Shown: positions 8,498 through 16,965 of the stretch, piece by piece
Position numbering within the stretch: the first letter of the stretch is position 1
Layout of the letters: the number at the start of each line of letters is the position of its first letter
Source of the DNA: Hyphomicrobiales bacterium
GTDB taxonomy: Bacteria > Pseudomonadota > Alphaproteobacteria > Rhizobiales > Rhizobiaceae
Reading direction: 5' to 3'
DNA: 62,221 nt
Assembly (NCBI GenBank): GCA_900468065.1
Contig: UBTA01000018.1
Coordinates: 1-62,221, forward strand
Notes under the pieces: generated by a model
Databases searched by the model: none
What the model saw: only the letters and a program-made list of their open reading frames with translations
What the model was told of the DNA's origin: nothing
Made by a program: the position numbers and the translations under genes

Positions 8498-9970
8498 TTA
8501 GCTGGCGGCCTTCAATTTCGTTGCTTCCTTTTCGGCGCGCAGCTCGTCGATCGAGCGGACTTCGCGGCGGGCCGCGCCCTTCCAGTCGCGGGTCTTCACC
8601 GTTGCCTTGCTCAAACGCTCCCTGGCAGCAGGCACGGCATGGGCATATTGCGGCAACCACTCGGCCTGGGCGACGACCATTTCATCGACCATCTGCCAGA
8701 CCTCTTCCGGCGTGCAGATGGCGCCGACCAGCGGATCGTGCAGCACGGCCAGCTTCAGGAGATCGATATCGCCGGAGATGGCGGCATGAACCGACATGCG
8801 CTGGACGTTGATCGAGGAGATGCAGGTGGCGGCGCAGGCTTCCGGCAGCGTGATACCGGCGACCATGTTGATGCCGAAGCGATCGACAAAGCCGGGGCTC
8901 TCGATGATTGCATCCGACGGCAGGTTGGTAATCACGCCGTTGTTCTTGACGTTGAAATGGCCGCGATAGACGCGTCCGGTTTCCAGCGCTTCGAGGATAT
9001 GGCTGGCATGCTCGTTGGAGCGGCGCGCCGGATCGATCGGCTTGTTTGCGTCTTCCAGGAACTGCGGATATTCGGTCTCGAACCAGTTGCGGGTTTCGGT
9101 CGAATGGCGAAGATAGCCGCCTGTTTCGCCGTGGATCCAGTCGGACATGTCGATCCAGCGGGTAATTTCCTCCGGCCGTTTGCGGTACCAGGGCAGGTAT
9201 TCCGACAGATGGCCGTTGCTCTCGGTGGAATAGACGCCGAAACGCTTCAAAACGTCGATGCGCAGCTTTTCCTGCTGGGAGAAAACCGGGTGCGCCTCGA
9301 AGGCGGCGACCAGTTCATCCTTGCCGACCTTGCGGCCCTTGACGCGGACATCGGTGAACCAGGTCTGATGGTTGATGCCGGAGCAGATGTAATCGAGTTC
9401 GCCATCCTTGGCGCCCAAGATTTCGGCGATCTGTTCGGCGCCGTGCTGGACGCCGTGGCAGAGGCCGATCGTATCGACCTTGCCATATTCGATCGCGGCC
9501 CAGGTGTTCATCGCCATCGGGTTTGCATAGTTGAGGAATTTCGCGCCGGGCTCGGCCAGTTCGCGGATGTCCTTGCAGAAATCGAGGATGACCGGGATGT
9601 TGCGCTGGCCATAGAGAATGCCGCCGGCGCAGATCGTATCGCCGACGCACTGGTCGACGCCGTATTTCAGGGGGATGCGGATGTCATCGGCATAGGCGGC
9701 CAGGCCACCGACGCGCACGCAGCTGATGATGTAGCGTGCGCCGGATACTGCCTCGCGGCGATCGGTCGAAGCTGTGACCTTGGCTGGCAGGTTGTTGGAG
9801 GCGACGATCTTGTCGAGGATCGACTTGATCATGCCGAGATTATGCTCGCTCATATCGGTGAGCGCGAACTCGACATCGCGGAACTCCGGCACGCAGAGAA
9901 TGTCGGTGAAAAGTTTCTTGGTGAAGCCGACGCTGCCGGCGCCGATAATGGCTATCTTGAAGCTGCTCAT
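8498..9970 (-). CDS. agaL1: GH4 alpha-galactosidase/6-phospho-type glycosidase, AgaL1-like
   Basis: 490-aa GH4 enzyme and first gene of the galactoside operon. Seen: NAD-binding IGAGSVGF (9-16) with D39, NPMA (150-153), metal-site CHGV (171-174), GINH (198-201). It is clearly diverged from AgaL2: its motif reads CHGVQ rather than CHSVQ and it has a longer basic C-terminal tail. The two are therefore unlikely to be recent duplicates and may differ in anomer or substrate (melibiose versus raffinose or another galactoside or glucoside). The ATG at 9970 faces a roughly 190-bp divergent promoter region shared with the AraC gene. Confidence 0.85.
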   Translation of the reverse strand: MSSFKIAIIGAGSVGFTKKLFTDILCVPEFRDVEFALTDMSEHNLGMIKSILDKIVASNNLPAKVTASTDRREAVSGARYIISCVRVGGLAAYADDIRIPLKYGVDQCVGDTICAGGILYGQRNIPVILDFCKDIRELAEPGAKFLNYANPMAMNTWAAIEYGKVDTIGLCHGVQHGAEQIAEILGAKDGELDYICSGINHQTWFTDVRVKGRKVGKDELVAAFEAHPVFSQQEKLRIDVLKRFGVYSTESNGHLSEYLPWYRKRPEEITRWIDMSDWIHGETGGYLRHSTETRNWFETEYPQFLEDANKPIDPARRSNEHASHILEALETGRVYRGHFNVKNNGVITNLPSDAIIESPGFVDRFGINMVAGITLPEACAATCISSINVQRMSVHAAISGDIDLLKLAVLHDPLVGAICTPEEVWQMVDEMVVAQAEWLPQYAHAVPAARERLSKATVKTRDWKGAARREVRSIDELRAEKEATKLKAAS

Positions 9971-10114
9971 GCTGTCCTCGTCGCTGGTCGTTTGGCCGGG
10001 GAAAACGGACAGGGTAAAATCAATGCGCGGGAAACAAGGCGCCTTAGCGCATGTTGCCTCCCAACTCTCCCTGTCGATGCCGCTCCAACCCGGTCATCTT
10101 GCTTTGTTGAGGGG

Positions 10115-10130
10115 CATTATGCGTATAATG
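10115..10130. promoter_or_regulatory. Palindromic promoter/operator between agaL1 and the AraC gene
   Basis: CATTATGCGTATAATG is an inverted repeat (arms CATTAT/ATAATG, 4-nt centre). The plus strand contains the perfect -10 hexamer TATAAT, and the minus strand offers CATAAT/TATACG. A TTGCTT lies 19 nt upstream of TATAAT. It could be overlapping divergent -10 elements or a regulator site. The assignment is by position and sequence only. Confidence 0.45.
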
Positions 10131-10161
10131 TTGGGTGCCGCCAGAGAGGTATTGTGCTTTC

Positions 10162-11076
10162 ATGGGTAATTCTATGCTGAAACGACTGATCGAGAATGGA
10201 CCGGTGATGCGGACGGTTTCGCTGCCCCGCGGCCGCCACAGCCTGCACACCATGCCGACCAGCACGGGCTACGAAGTTCGCACGGATGCGACCTATGACT
10301 GGGATGGGCGCAAGCGCGGACAGACACCGTTCACCGTGCTTCAGCATACGATCGGCGGTGCCGGAAACCTGCGCTACGAGAACCGCACCTACCGGGTGCG
10401 CGAAGGCGAGACCCTGCTGGTACTTGTGCCGCACAATCACCGCTACTGGCTGGAGCAGAATGGCCGATGGGAGTTTTTCTGGATTTCCATGAATGGCGAG
10501 GAGGCGCTGCGCGTCCACAAGGCCATCCTGGCGACGACCGGACCGATCCTCAACCTGAAGCCGGAGACGATCGAGCGGCTGGCCGATTGCAGCCTGCGGC
10601 TCATTTCAGGCGGCGCCGATGCGCCGGGCAGTGCCTCGGCCATTGCCTACGAGTCGGCGATGGTGCTGTACGACGATGTTTTCGGCTCGCATCCCGTTCT
10701 CAGCCAGGAATACCGGACGATGCAGCATGTCATCGACCATATCACGGCGAATTTGCAGCATCCGCTGCCTGTTGAAAAGCTGGCGGATGTCTCCGGCCTC
10801 AGCCGGGCGCATTTTTCACGTGTGTTTGCGGCAAGCGAAGGCATGCCGCCGGCGGAATTCGTGCTGCGCAAGCGGTTGCAGCGAGCGACCAAGCTGTTGA
10901 CCAAGGCAGCGCATCTGTCAGTAAAGGAAGTGGCTGTCATGTCCGGCTTCGAGGATCCGAACTATTTTGCCAAGGTATTCCGCCGCTATTTCGGCGCCAG
11001 CCCGACGGAATTCCGCACCACGGGCATGTATTCCAGCATCGCCAACCATGGCCGGGGTTCGGCGGCGGCGGAATAA
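10162..11076 (+). CDS. agpT: AraC-family activator of alpha-galactoside genes (AgpT-like)
   Basis: 304-aa regulator. The N-terminal half (about 25-160) is a cupin-like AraC ligand-binding domain, and the C-terminal half (about 200-295) has two helix-turn-helix units: LADVSGLSRAHFSRVF, then a segment ending in the AraC signature YFAKVFRRYFGASPTEFR. It is divergent from agaL1, as in the S. meliloti locus where an AraC-like activator is needed for induction of the alpha-galactoside genes. ATG 10162 is preceded by AGAGAGGT at about 11 nt; a GTG start at 10135 would have no ribosome site. The inducer is presumably melibiose, raffinose or galactose (inferred). Confidence 0.85.
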   Translation: MGNSMLKRLIENGPVMRTVSLPRGRHSLHTMPTSTGYEVRTDATYDWDGRKRGQTPFTVLQHTIGGAGNLRYENRTYRVREGETLLVLVPHNHRYWLEQNGRWEFFWISMNGEEALRVHKAILATTGPILNLKPETIERLADCSLRLISGGADAPGSASAIAYESAMVLYDDVFGSHPVLSQEYRTMQHVIDHITANLQHPLPVEKLADVSGLSRAHFSRVFAASEGMPPAEFVLRKRLQRATKLLTKAAHLSVKEVAVMSGFEDPNYFAKVFRRYFGASPTEFRTTGMYSSIANHGRGSAAAE

Positions 11077-11101
11077 ATAGCCGGAGATCCGTCTGTTACG
11101 A

Positions 11102-11278
11102 TCAGTAGAAGAGATGCCAGGGGGTGAGAAACGCGCGGCTCAGTTCCTGATCACGCTCCTGTTCGAATTCGGTCTGTTCGTCGCGGTTCTGGCGAACCGG
11201 CATTTCAACACGGATGGCTTTTTCCTTTTTCGCCGGAGGCGTGAGGTAACCGAGGGTCATTCCACCGTGATAAAACAT
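11102..11278 (-). CDS. Small hypothetical protein, 58 aa
   Basis: Short ORF beginning MFYHGGMTLGYLTPP, with GGAGAA 6 nt before the ATG at 11278, a strong argument for translation. The middle is highly charged (PAKKEKAIRVEMPVR, then NRDEQTEFEQERDQELS) and the C-terminus is aromatic. No signal peptide or known domain is recognised. It is convergent with the AraC gene (25 bp apart) and has its own upstream region containing a perfect 16-bp palindrome. Function unknown. Confidence 0.55.
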   Translation of the reverse strand: MFYHGGMTLGYLTPPAKKEKAIRVEMPVRQNRDEQTEFEQERDQELSRAFLTPWHLFY

Positions 11279-11305
11279 GCAGTTCTCCGCTGTTGGATGC
11301 GATCG

Positions 11306-11321
11306 GTTAACGATCGTTAAC
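11306..11321. promoter_or_regulatory. Perfect 16-bp palindrome GTTAACGATCGTTAAC
   Basis: Lies 28 bp upstream of the 58-aa ORF start (minus strand) and 225 bp before the flavin reductase gene. It contains TTAA-N6-TTAAC, one base short of the CtrA spacing (N7) used in alphaproteobacteria, so it is more likely a dimeric-repressor site than a canonical CtrA box. The rest of 11279-11546 is AT-rich non-coding sequence. Confidence 0.4.
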
Positions 11322-11546
11322 ACAATCCTGACACAATTGGCCGTCCTGTCAATAGTCTATGAAATTGATGCCTTATTGCAAATTGCCGCGTTTCGGCAGC
11401 ATGTCACTGTCGCAGAAAGTGTCGTCTTTCGGAAAATAATATAATCTATAAATTTTATGATGATTGAAAAATCGATCCAGCTCCGCCGGTTGCGACGGGC
11501 ATTCTTTGCTTGAGACAGGGCTGTCTTTCATGCGTAAATCGCCATC

Positions 11547-12125
11547 ATGAACGAGACGGCAAAAGAGTGGACCCGCATGAATGTCGCTTTGAGAAATTCG
11601 CTCGACCGGATCGCCCCGCGCCAGGTGCAGTCCTTTCCGCATGTGGCGGATGAGGATGCCTTGAAATCGGCCATGCGGCGGATGTCGGGCGGTGTTTCCG
11701 TCATTACCGCCGGCGTCGGCGACGAGCGGACCGGCGCAACGGTGACGTCTGCTACCGCGCTGTCCGTCGATCCGCCGACGATGATCGTCAACATCAACCG
11801 CAGTTCCTCCAGCTGGCCGATCATCAGCCGCTACGGACATTTCTGCGTCAACATCCTGAGTGCCGATCAGCAGGATGTGGCCGACCGGTTTGCCGGCAAG
11901 GGCGGACTGAAGGGGATCGAGCGCTATGACGGGGCCGAATGGTTTACGCTGGCAAGCGGCGCTTCGGTTCTGCGCGGTGCGCTCGCCGGGATCGATTGTG
12001 AGGTCGATGAGGTGATCGAGCGGCATAGCCACGCGATCATTCTCGGCCGTGTCGTTTCCATCGTCGCCGGCGACGGACACTCGCTGGTCTACAGCAACGG
12101 CCGCTATGGCCGGGTCTCCCTCTAA
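11547..12125 (+). CDS. Flavin reductase family protein
   Basis: 192-aa protein of the flavin reductase-like (HpaC/RutF) FMN-binding split-barrel family, which reduces FMN or FAD with NAD(P)H to supply a partner monooxygenase. Seen: MRRMSGGVSVITA near residues 43-55, TSATALSVDPPTMIVNIN (family FMN-binding loop), YGHFCVNIL and a C-terminal GRYGRVSL. No oxygenase gene is adjacent, so its partner is unknown. The start is uncertain: ATG 11547 or 11577, neither with a strong ribosome site. Confidence 0.8.
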   Translation: MNETAKEWTRMNVALRNSLDRIAPRQVQSFPHVADEDALKSAMRRMSGGVSVITAGVGDERTGATVTSATALSVDPPTMIVNINRSSSSWPIISRYGHFCVNILSADQQDVADRFAGKGGLKGIERYDGAEWFTLASGASVLRGALAGIDCEVDEVIERHSHAIILGRVVSIVAGDGHSLVYSNGRYGRVSL

Positions 12126-12137
12126 ACGAAAATGCCC

Positions 12138-12158
12138 CGCCCGAGGGAAACCCGGGCG
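12138..12158 (-). terminator. Hairpin between convergent genes
   Basis: CGCCCGAGGG (one bulged A) pairs with CCCGGGCG across an AAA loop. Read on the minus strand it is followed about 5 nt later by a U-rich stretch (ATTTTCGTTT), so it probably terminates the PPOX-type gene and may act in both directions. Confidence 0.5.
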
Positions 12159-12201
12159 AGACACTCCATCCACACGGTTTAGGGGTCCGTGCGGCTGAGA
12201 G

Positions 12202-12708
12202 TTAATGCGGCAGTGAGATCTGCGTGTGGTAGCCCAGTTCAGGCTCCTTGCCGGTCAGATTGGCCTTGGCGATTTCCCAGCCGAATTTCAGCGCGCTGTT
12301 GGTCGAAGCCCAGATTGCCACATCGTCGAGTTTTAGCTGCAGCATGGTCAGCGACGGGTCTTCCTTGCCGCCCTCGAACCAGGCAGCGACCGGTGCCGAC
12401 CAGTATTTGTCGATATGCTCGCGGGACTTGACCTCGTCGATCGCGCCGGCAAGGCAGGCATGATAATCGTGATCCTTGCTGATGACGCAGAAATGCGCCC
12501 GGTCTCCTGTCCGCGCAGCCTTGATCAGATCGCTGTCGGTGCGGGTGTAAAACCAGATCGAATTGCTTTCCTTTTCGACGAACGGCGCCATCGGCTGCAT
12601 ATGCTGGCCGGACTTCTCGACGCCCAACATGCCGGCATGGATATCGCCAAGCACATCCCATAACTGCTGCAACGGATCCGATTTCGTCTTCGATATATCA
12701 GCCATCAT
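12202..12708 (-). CDS. Pyridoxamine 5'-phosphate oxidase-like (general stress protein 26) protein
   Basis: 168-aa FMN-binding split-barrel protein of the PNPOx-like 'general stress protein 26' group. Seen: QPMAPFVEKESNSIWFYT (residues about 38-55, the conserved beta-barrel opening), RAHFCVISKDHDYHACLAG, and a DDVAIWAS segment. Members bind flavin or heme-type cofactors; the actual reaction is generally unproven. The start is MM at 12708 or 12705, with AAAGGAAA just upstream; the second ATG has the better spacing. It lies 21 bp after the PfpI gene on the same strand, so the two are probably co-transcribed as a stress-response pair. Confidence 0.8.
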   Translation of the reverse strand: MMADISKTKSDPLQQLWDVLGDIHAGMLGVEKSGQHMQPMAPFVEKESNSIWFYTRTDSDLIKAARTGDRAHFCVISKDHDYHACLAGAIDEVKSREHIDKYWSAPVAAWFEGGKEDPSLTMLQLKLDDVAIWASTNSALKFGWEIAKANLTGKEPELGYHTQISLPH

Positions 12709-12729
12709 TGTTTCCTTTGTCGATTGGGA

Positions 12730-13290
12730 TCAGGCGGCACGGCGCTCGTGGCGACCTTCTTCGATTTCTTCGACGATCTTTTTGACAAAGGCGTCGAGAT
12801 CGCCCGGATTGCGGGAGGTGACGATGCCCTTGTCGGTAACCACAGGCTCGTCCGACCAGATGGCACCGGCATTCTTCATGTCGGTCTTGATCGAGACATA
12901 GGAGGTCATCTTGCGGCCGCGAACGGCATCCGCCTCGATCAGCAGCCACGGCGCATGGCAGATGGCAGCGACGACCTTGCCGGATGCGACGAATTCCTTG
13001 ACGACGCGCATGGCGTCTTCGTCATGGCGCAGGATGTCCGGGTTTATCTGGCCGCCCGGCAGAACCAGCGCGTCGAAATCATCGAGCTTCACATCCTTGG
13101 CCAAAAGATCGACATCCACCGTGTCGCCCCAGTTCTTCTTGTCCCAGCTCTTGATCGGTTCCTTGTCAATCGAGGCAACCTTGATATCGGCTCCACGCTT
13201 TTTCAGTTCATCCAGCGGCACGCGCAGTTCCGAACGCTCGTAGCCATGGGTGGCGAGAATGAGGATTTTCGATTTGTCGATGAACGGCAT
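12730..13290 (-). CDS. DJ-1/PfpI family protein (YhbO/PfpI-like)
   Basis: 186 aa, type 1 glutamine amidotransferase-like fold of the PfpI/YhbO class, associated with stress protection and reported as protease or deglycase/glyoxalase. Seen: ILATHGYERSELRVP (the catalytic-site glutamate region near residue 17), LVLPGGQINPD, and the nucleophile elbow AAICHAPWLL with Cys followed by His. ATG 13290 has AAGGAG at good spacing; the longer open frame to 13440 is rejected. It is followed directly by the PNPOx-like gene. Confidence 0.85.
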   Translation of the reverse strand: MPFIDKSKILILATHGYERSELRVPLDELKKRGADIKVASIDKEPIKSWDKKNWGDTVDVDLLAKDVKLDDFDALVLPGGQINPDILRHDEDAMRVVKEFVASGKVVAAICHAPWLLIEADAVRGRKMTSYVSIKTDMKNAGAIWSDEPVVTDKGIVTSRNPGDLDAFVKKIVEEIEEGRHERRAA

Positions 13291-13393
13291 CGCGCCATCT
13301 CCTTCTGAAGACATTGGGAAGGGTTCGCGGCTACAACGGCCGCGATGACCAATCGTTCCCATGTTTTTCAGGATGTGTGGCGTGGGCGATGCG

Positions 13394-14512
13394 TTATCGC
13401 ATCGGGCTGAATTTCTGTGGATCGAGGGCCTGCACGTCAAAACCCTCCGGCTGTGATGCGCCGGTTAGCTGACTGGCTGCCAGGCTTCCAACCGCCGGGG
13501 AGGTCAGAATACCAAAACCGCCCTGGCCTGCCACCCAGAAGAAACCCGGGCGATCCGGTGCAAAGCCGATAACAGGCAATTTATCGGGCGAGAAGCTGCG
13601 CATGCCCGCCCAGCTCTTGGCAACGCGGCGGACCGGGATAATGGTTGCCTCCTCGACATAATGCGCTGCCCAGGCGACATCGAGTTCTTCCGGCTGCACA
13701 TCGCCGGGCTCGCATGGGGTGGCATCGGCCGGGCTGGCGAACAGCCGGCCAGCGTCGGGCTTCATGTAGAATTCCTCGTCGATCTCGTTGATCTCCGGCA
13801 TGTCGGAAATATCGACCCCTTCCGGAAGATCAACCGTGATGGCCGTGCGGCGATGCGGGATGATGCCGAGCGGTTTGACGCCGAACATTTCCGCCGTTGG
13901 ATCAGCCCAGCCGCCGCCGGCGTTGACGACGGTCTTGGCCCGGACGGAGCCGGCTGATGTTTCGATGGTCCAAGCCTGGCCATCATGGCTGGCGGAAAGA
14001 ACAGCGTGGCGCTCGCGGATCTCAGCGCCATTGCGGCGTGCACCCTTCACATACCCCTGCAGCAGGCTTTCGACTTCGATATCCCAGAAATTGGGATCGT
14101 AGAACGCGGCTTCCGCGTAGCCCGGCTTCAGGATCGGCACGCGCGCCAGCAGTTCCTCCTCATCGAGCGGTTCAAGCTCCGGCGTGAAGGCAAGTTCGGT
14201 GCGGAACATCTCTTCGAGGCGCGAGGCTTTTTCAGCATTGGCGATCGTCACGCCGCCGCGCTGTCTTAAAAGCGGAATATCCGAAAATCCTTCGGGCGGG
14301 CTGTCGAAGAAATCCTTGGCGATCGCGGCAAGCGCGCAGACTTCGGGCGCATTGTAACGCAGCACGAATTCGGCGGCGGAGCGGCCGGTACTATGATAAC
14401 CGAGCGCCGTTTCCCGTTCGAGAACGGCAACGGAGCGATGCGGGCTGAGGAAATAGGTGAGCGACAGGCCGGCAATGCCGCCACCAATGATCGCCACGTC
14501 GAATGTTTGCAT
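13394..14512 (-). CDS. FAD-dependent D-amino-acid dehydrogenase-like oxidoreductase (DadA/DauA family)
   Basis: 372 aa, DAO-fold flavoprotein. The N-terminal dinucleotide site is IIGGGIAG (8-15); GYHSTGRSAAEF (about 38-49) is the flavin/active-site loop. Segments FYMKPDAGRLFASPADATP, DVQPEELD and WAGMRSFSPDKLPVIGF closely resemble P. aeruginosa D-arginine dehydrogenase as I remember it, and the C-terminal GQGGFGILTSPAVG is typical of the family. Two residues I associate with cationic-substrate recognition in DauA (His after SAA, and a Glu near position 87) appear replaced by Glu and Gly. The substrate may therefore differ from D-Arg/D-Lys. It lies downstream of the LysR gene on the same strand. 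Confidence 0.75.
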   Translation of the reverse strand: MQTFDVAIIGGGIAGLSLTYFLSPHRSVAVLERETALGYHSTGRSAAEFVLRYNAPEVCALAAIAKDFFDSPPEGFSDIPLLRQRGGVTIANAEKASRLEEMFRTELAFTPELEPLDEEELLARVPILKPGYAEAAFYDPNFWDIEVESLLQGYVKGARRNGAEIRERHAVLSASHDGQAWTIETSAGSVRAKTVVNAGGGWADPTAEMFGVKPLGIIPHRRTAITVDLPEGVDISDMPEINEIDEEFYMKPDAGRLFASPADATPCEPGDVQPEELDVAWAAHYVEEATIIPVRRVAKSWAGMRSFSPDKLPVIGFAPDRPGFFWVAGQGGFGILTSPAVGSLAASQLTGASQPEGFDVQALDPQKFSPMR

Positions 14513-14613
14513 GTCGGCCTCTGCCCTTCACCGTATCCGCGATCTCCCATCGCGCAGCGGGACCCTAAAGGCGGGAGGCTCGATGTTCAAATTTATAGTG
14601 GCGAAGCTAACTA

Positions 14614-15570
14614 TCAGGCAGATTGATGCCCCACGCTGTGATCAAGCGGCTCCGTGTCTGCTACATGGCGCAGGAAGGCGGCTTCGGCGGGATTGAGGAT
14701 CGCATTGGGATTGGTGATGCGGAAAACATCCGTGGTCGGCAGCAGGTCATAGGGCGGCAATTGCCAGAGGTCGCCTTTGGCAAGGCCCGGTGCGGCCAGA
14801 TGATCCGGCACCATGCCGATGCCGATATTGGCTGATATAAGGCGCAGTACTTCCTCGACAATGCAGGAGACCGCCCGCACCTGCTGGCCGAAGGAGCCCA
14901 TGGCGCGCACGGCGGTGATAGCATTCATATGCTGGCCGCCAAGAACATCGGCGATGAAGGCGATGTAGGGATCGCCGCGAAGGTCGTTCAAGGCAGCCGT
15001 CTTGGCGCCGAACAGCCGGTGGCCCCGGCCGCAATTGAGACCGTATTGTTCGCGAATATGGAAGATCTTGCCGAGCGCTTCAGGGATGTTGCCGTCGCAC
15101 AGGCCGATCGTTGCGATGTTGCGCTCGACGGCGTTGATGACGCTGACGGTGGTTTCTACCGTGATGCTGAGCGTTACCTTCGGATAGAGCTGGAAGAAGC
15201 TTTCGAGCTTGCTGTCCCAGGCCGGATTGTGTGCATGGCTGACGGAATGAATACTGACATGACCGGTCACGTCGTCGCCTGCGGTTTCCAGCGCATTCGG
15301 CAGGCGCACGACCGCCGCGAAGATATCGCGGCACTGGTGATGCAGCTTTTCCCCGGCTTCCGTTAGGTCGAACCGGCCCGGGCGGCGGTCGATCAGTTTC
15401 TGGCCAACGGTCTGTTCCAGCCGCTTGAGTGCCATGCTGACGGCGGGTTGCTGCAACAGAAGCCGGTTAGCCGCAGCGGTAATGCTGCCCTCCTCGACCA
15501 CGACGACGAAGGTGCGCAGGAGGTTCCAGTCGAGATTGTGGGCGAAGCGTTCAAGGCGATTGTCGGGCAT
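14614..15570 (-). CDS. LysR-family regulator
   Basis: 318-aa LysR-type regulator. The N-terminal winged helix (about 14-75) contains FVVVVEEGSITAAANRLL and AVSMALKRLEQTVGQ; the rest is the two-lobed effector domain. It lies 12 bp after the M24 peptidase gene on the same strand and near gcdH. In Pseudomonas, a LysR protein (GcdR) controls the glutarate genes gcdHG, so this gene is a candidate regulator of the adjacent, divergently transcribed gcdH-CoA-transferase pair. Control of the peptidase or FAD oxidoreductase is equally possible, because the peptidase rather than the LysR gene directly faces gcdH. Confidence 0.85.
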   Translation of the reverse strand: MPDNRLERFAHNLDWNLLRTFVVVVEEGSITAAANRLLLQQPAVSMALKRLEQTVGQKLIDRRPGRFDLTEAGEKLHHQCRDIFAAVVRLPNALETAGDDVTGHVSIHSVSHAHNPAWDSKLESFFQLYPKVTLSITVETTVSVINAVERNIATIGLCDGNIPEALGKIFHIREQYGLNCGRGHRLFGAKTAALNDLRGDPYIAFIADVLGGQHMNAITAVRAMGSFGQQVRAVSCIVEEVLRLISANIGIGMVPDHLAAPGLAKGDLWQLPPYDLLPTTDVFRITNPNAILNPAEAAFLRHVADTEPLDHSVGHQSA

Positions 15571-15582
15571 GGCAATCCGCGA

Positions 15583-16824
15583 TCAGAGGGAGACGAGGCC
15601 GGAGGGTAGCCGGTTCATGATCTCGTGGCCATCTGCGGTGATCAGCAGCTGGTTTTCGATGATCATGCCACCGGCACCATCGACATACCATGGGGTCTCA
15701 AAGGCCAGCACCATGCCCGGCTCGATGATCACATCGGATTGCCGCGACAGGAAGGGCCATTCCTCGCTGCCAAGACCGGCACCGAGCCCATGGCCGAAAT
15801 GACCGCGTGTGTAACCGGGGAAGCCCGCCCTCCCCATTGCTTCGGTCGTTACCCGATGCACCTCGCTCATGGCGATACCGGGCGAGAGAAGCGGCAGGCC
15901 GGCGTCATAGGCCGTTTGCAGGGCATCGAACAACCGGACCTGAAGCGCAGACGGCGTGCCGCAGACGAAAGTGCGGCCGCTGTCGGATGTATAGCCGGCA
16001 ATCAGACAGCCGACATCGACCTTGATCAGATCGCCGCGCGCGACCACGCCACCCTTGGTCCACGGGTTCTGGCCAACGGAAACATATTCCCAGAGCCCGG
16101 TGAGGTTCTGGACACCGCGCCGCGCGGCTTCGGCGCGAGCTCCCTTTTCCCAGGCGGCAGCCAATTCATCGCGGCTGATGCCGATATCGATGGTTTCGCG
16201 CAGAGCCACGATTCCGGCCTCGGCCAGTTCGACTGCGGTTCGCAGATAGCCAATCTCGGTGGGCGATTTGATCATTTTCAATCGACGGACGAGGTCGGAG
16301 GCATCGATAAGCTCAGCCTGCGGCAACGCAGCGGACAGCACCCGGAAATCGGTGACGGAAAGGCCATCGAACTCGATACCGATACGGCTTGTACTCAGGC
16401 CCTTTTCGGCAAGAAGCGCTGCAGCCAGCCGGAAACCATGACTGGCATCAAAAGTCTCCGGACGCTCGAAACCCGGCACGCGTCCCTGCTTTTCCGAGGC
16501 GGCTTGTATCAATTCTTCCGGCGGCTGTGCGTCCATGCCCCTGATATCGCCGGTCTCGACCCAGATCGCATTGATGCGGATATCGGTAATCGTGCTCGAC
16601 GCGCGAAAGGCAGCTTCGAACAGGTCGGTGACGACGGCTGCTTCTCGGAGTGCCGGATCGGCGGGGATGATGGCCGCCACGGCACCGGCGCGCCGCCACA
16701 TTGTCGCGACGCCCGCAGGTGCACCCGTTGCATAGGTAAAACTTTCCGGCGAAAGCAGCAGCAGCGCATCGATCCCGGCGGCTTCCATCGCCTTTGATGC
16801 GCGTGTCCTGTCGAGGTGAGCCAT
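15583..16824 (-). CDS. M24 family metallopeptidase (Xaa-Pro aminopeptidase/creatinase-like)
   Basis: 413 aa. The N-terminal creatinase domain (about 1-160) is followed by the pita-bread M24 catalytic domain. Metal ligands are visible as DVGCLIAGYTSDSGRTF (two Asp), GHFGHGLGAG (His), and the downstream Glu pair around LAFETPWYVDG and IIENQLL. Start 16824 has AAGGAAA upstream; the longer frame to 16941 lacks support. It heads a minus-strand unit with the LysR gene and is divergent from gcdH (141-bp gap). A role in dipeptide or N-substituted amino-acid hydrolysis is plausible; the substrate is unknown. Confidence 0.85.
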   Translation of the reverse strand: MAHLDRTRASKAMEAAGIDALLLLSPESFTYATGAPAGVATMWRRAGAVAAIIPADPALREAAVVTDLFEAAFRASSTITDIRINAIWVETGDIRGMDAQPPEELIQAASEKQGRVPGFERPETFDASHGFRLAAALLAEKGLSTSRIGIEFDGLSVTDFRVLSAALPQAELIDASDLVRRLKMIKSPTEIGYLRTAVELAEAGIVALRETIDIGISRDELAAAWEKGARAEAARRGVQNLTGLWEYVSVGQNPWTKGGVVARGDLIKVDVGCLIAGYTSDSGRTFVCGTPSALQVRLFDALQTAYDAGLPLLSPGIAMSEVHRVTTEAMGRAGFPGYTRGHFGHGLGAGLGSEEWPFLSRQSDVIIEPGMVLAFETPWYVDGAGGMIIENQLLITADGHEIMNRLPSGLVSL

Positions 16825-16965
16825 GCCGTTTCCTTGTCCTGTATCTTCGAGGTCTCTTGCGTGCCGCCATTCCCGCAGCGCATGAGGCAGTGCCGCATTT
16901 TCGTTTGTATCACCCTGCCCGGCTTGCCATAACGGATACAAGAAGGAAAGTGACGGGAGGACGAC

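Noticed and set aside
8435-10180. 581-aa plus-strand open frame
   Set aside because: Antisense to agaL1 and its promoter; no domain.
11306-11321. Canonical CtrA box
   Set aside because: Spacing between TTAA units is 6, not 7; kept only as a palindrome.
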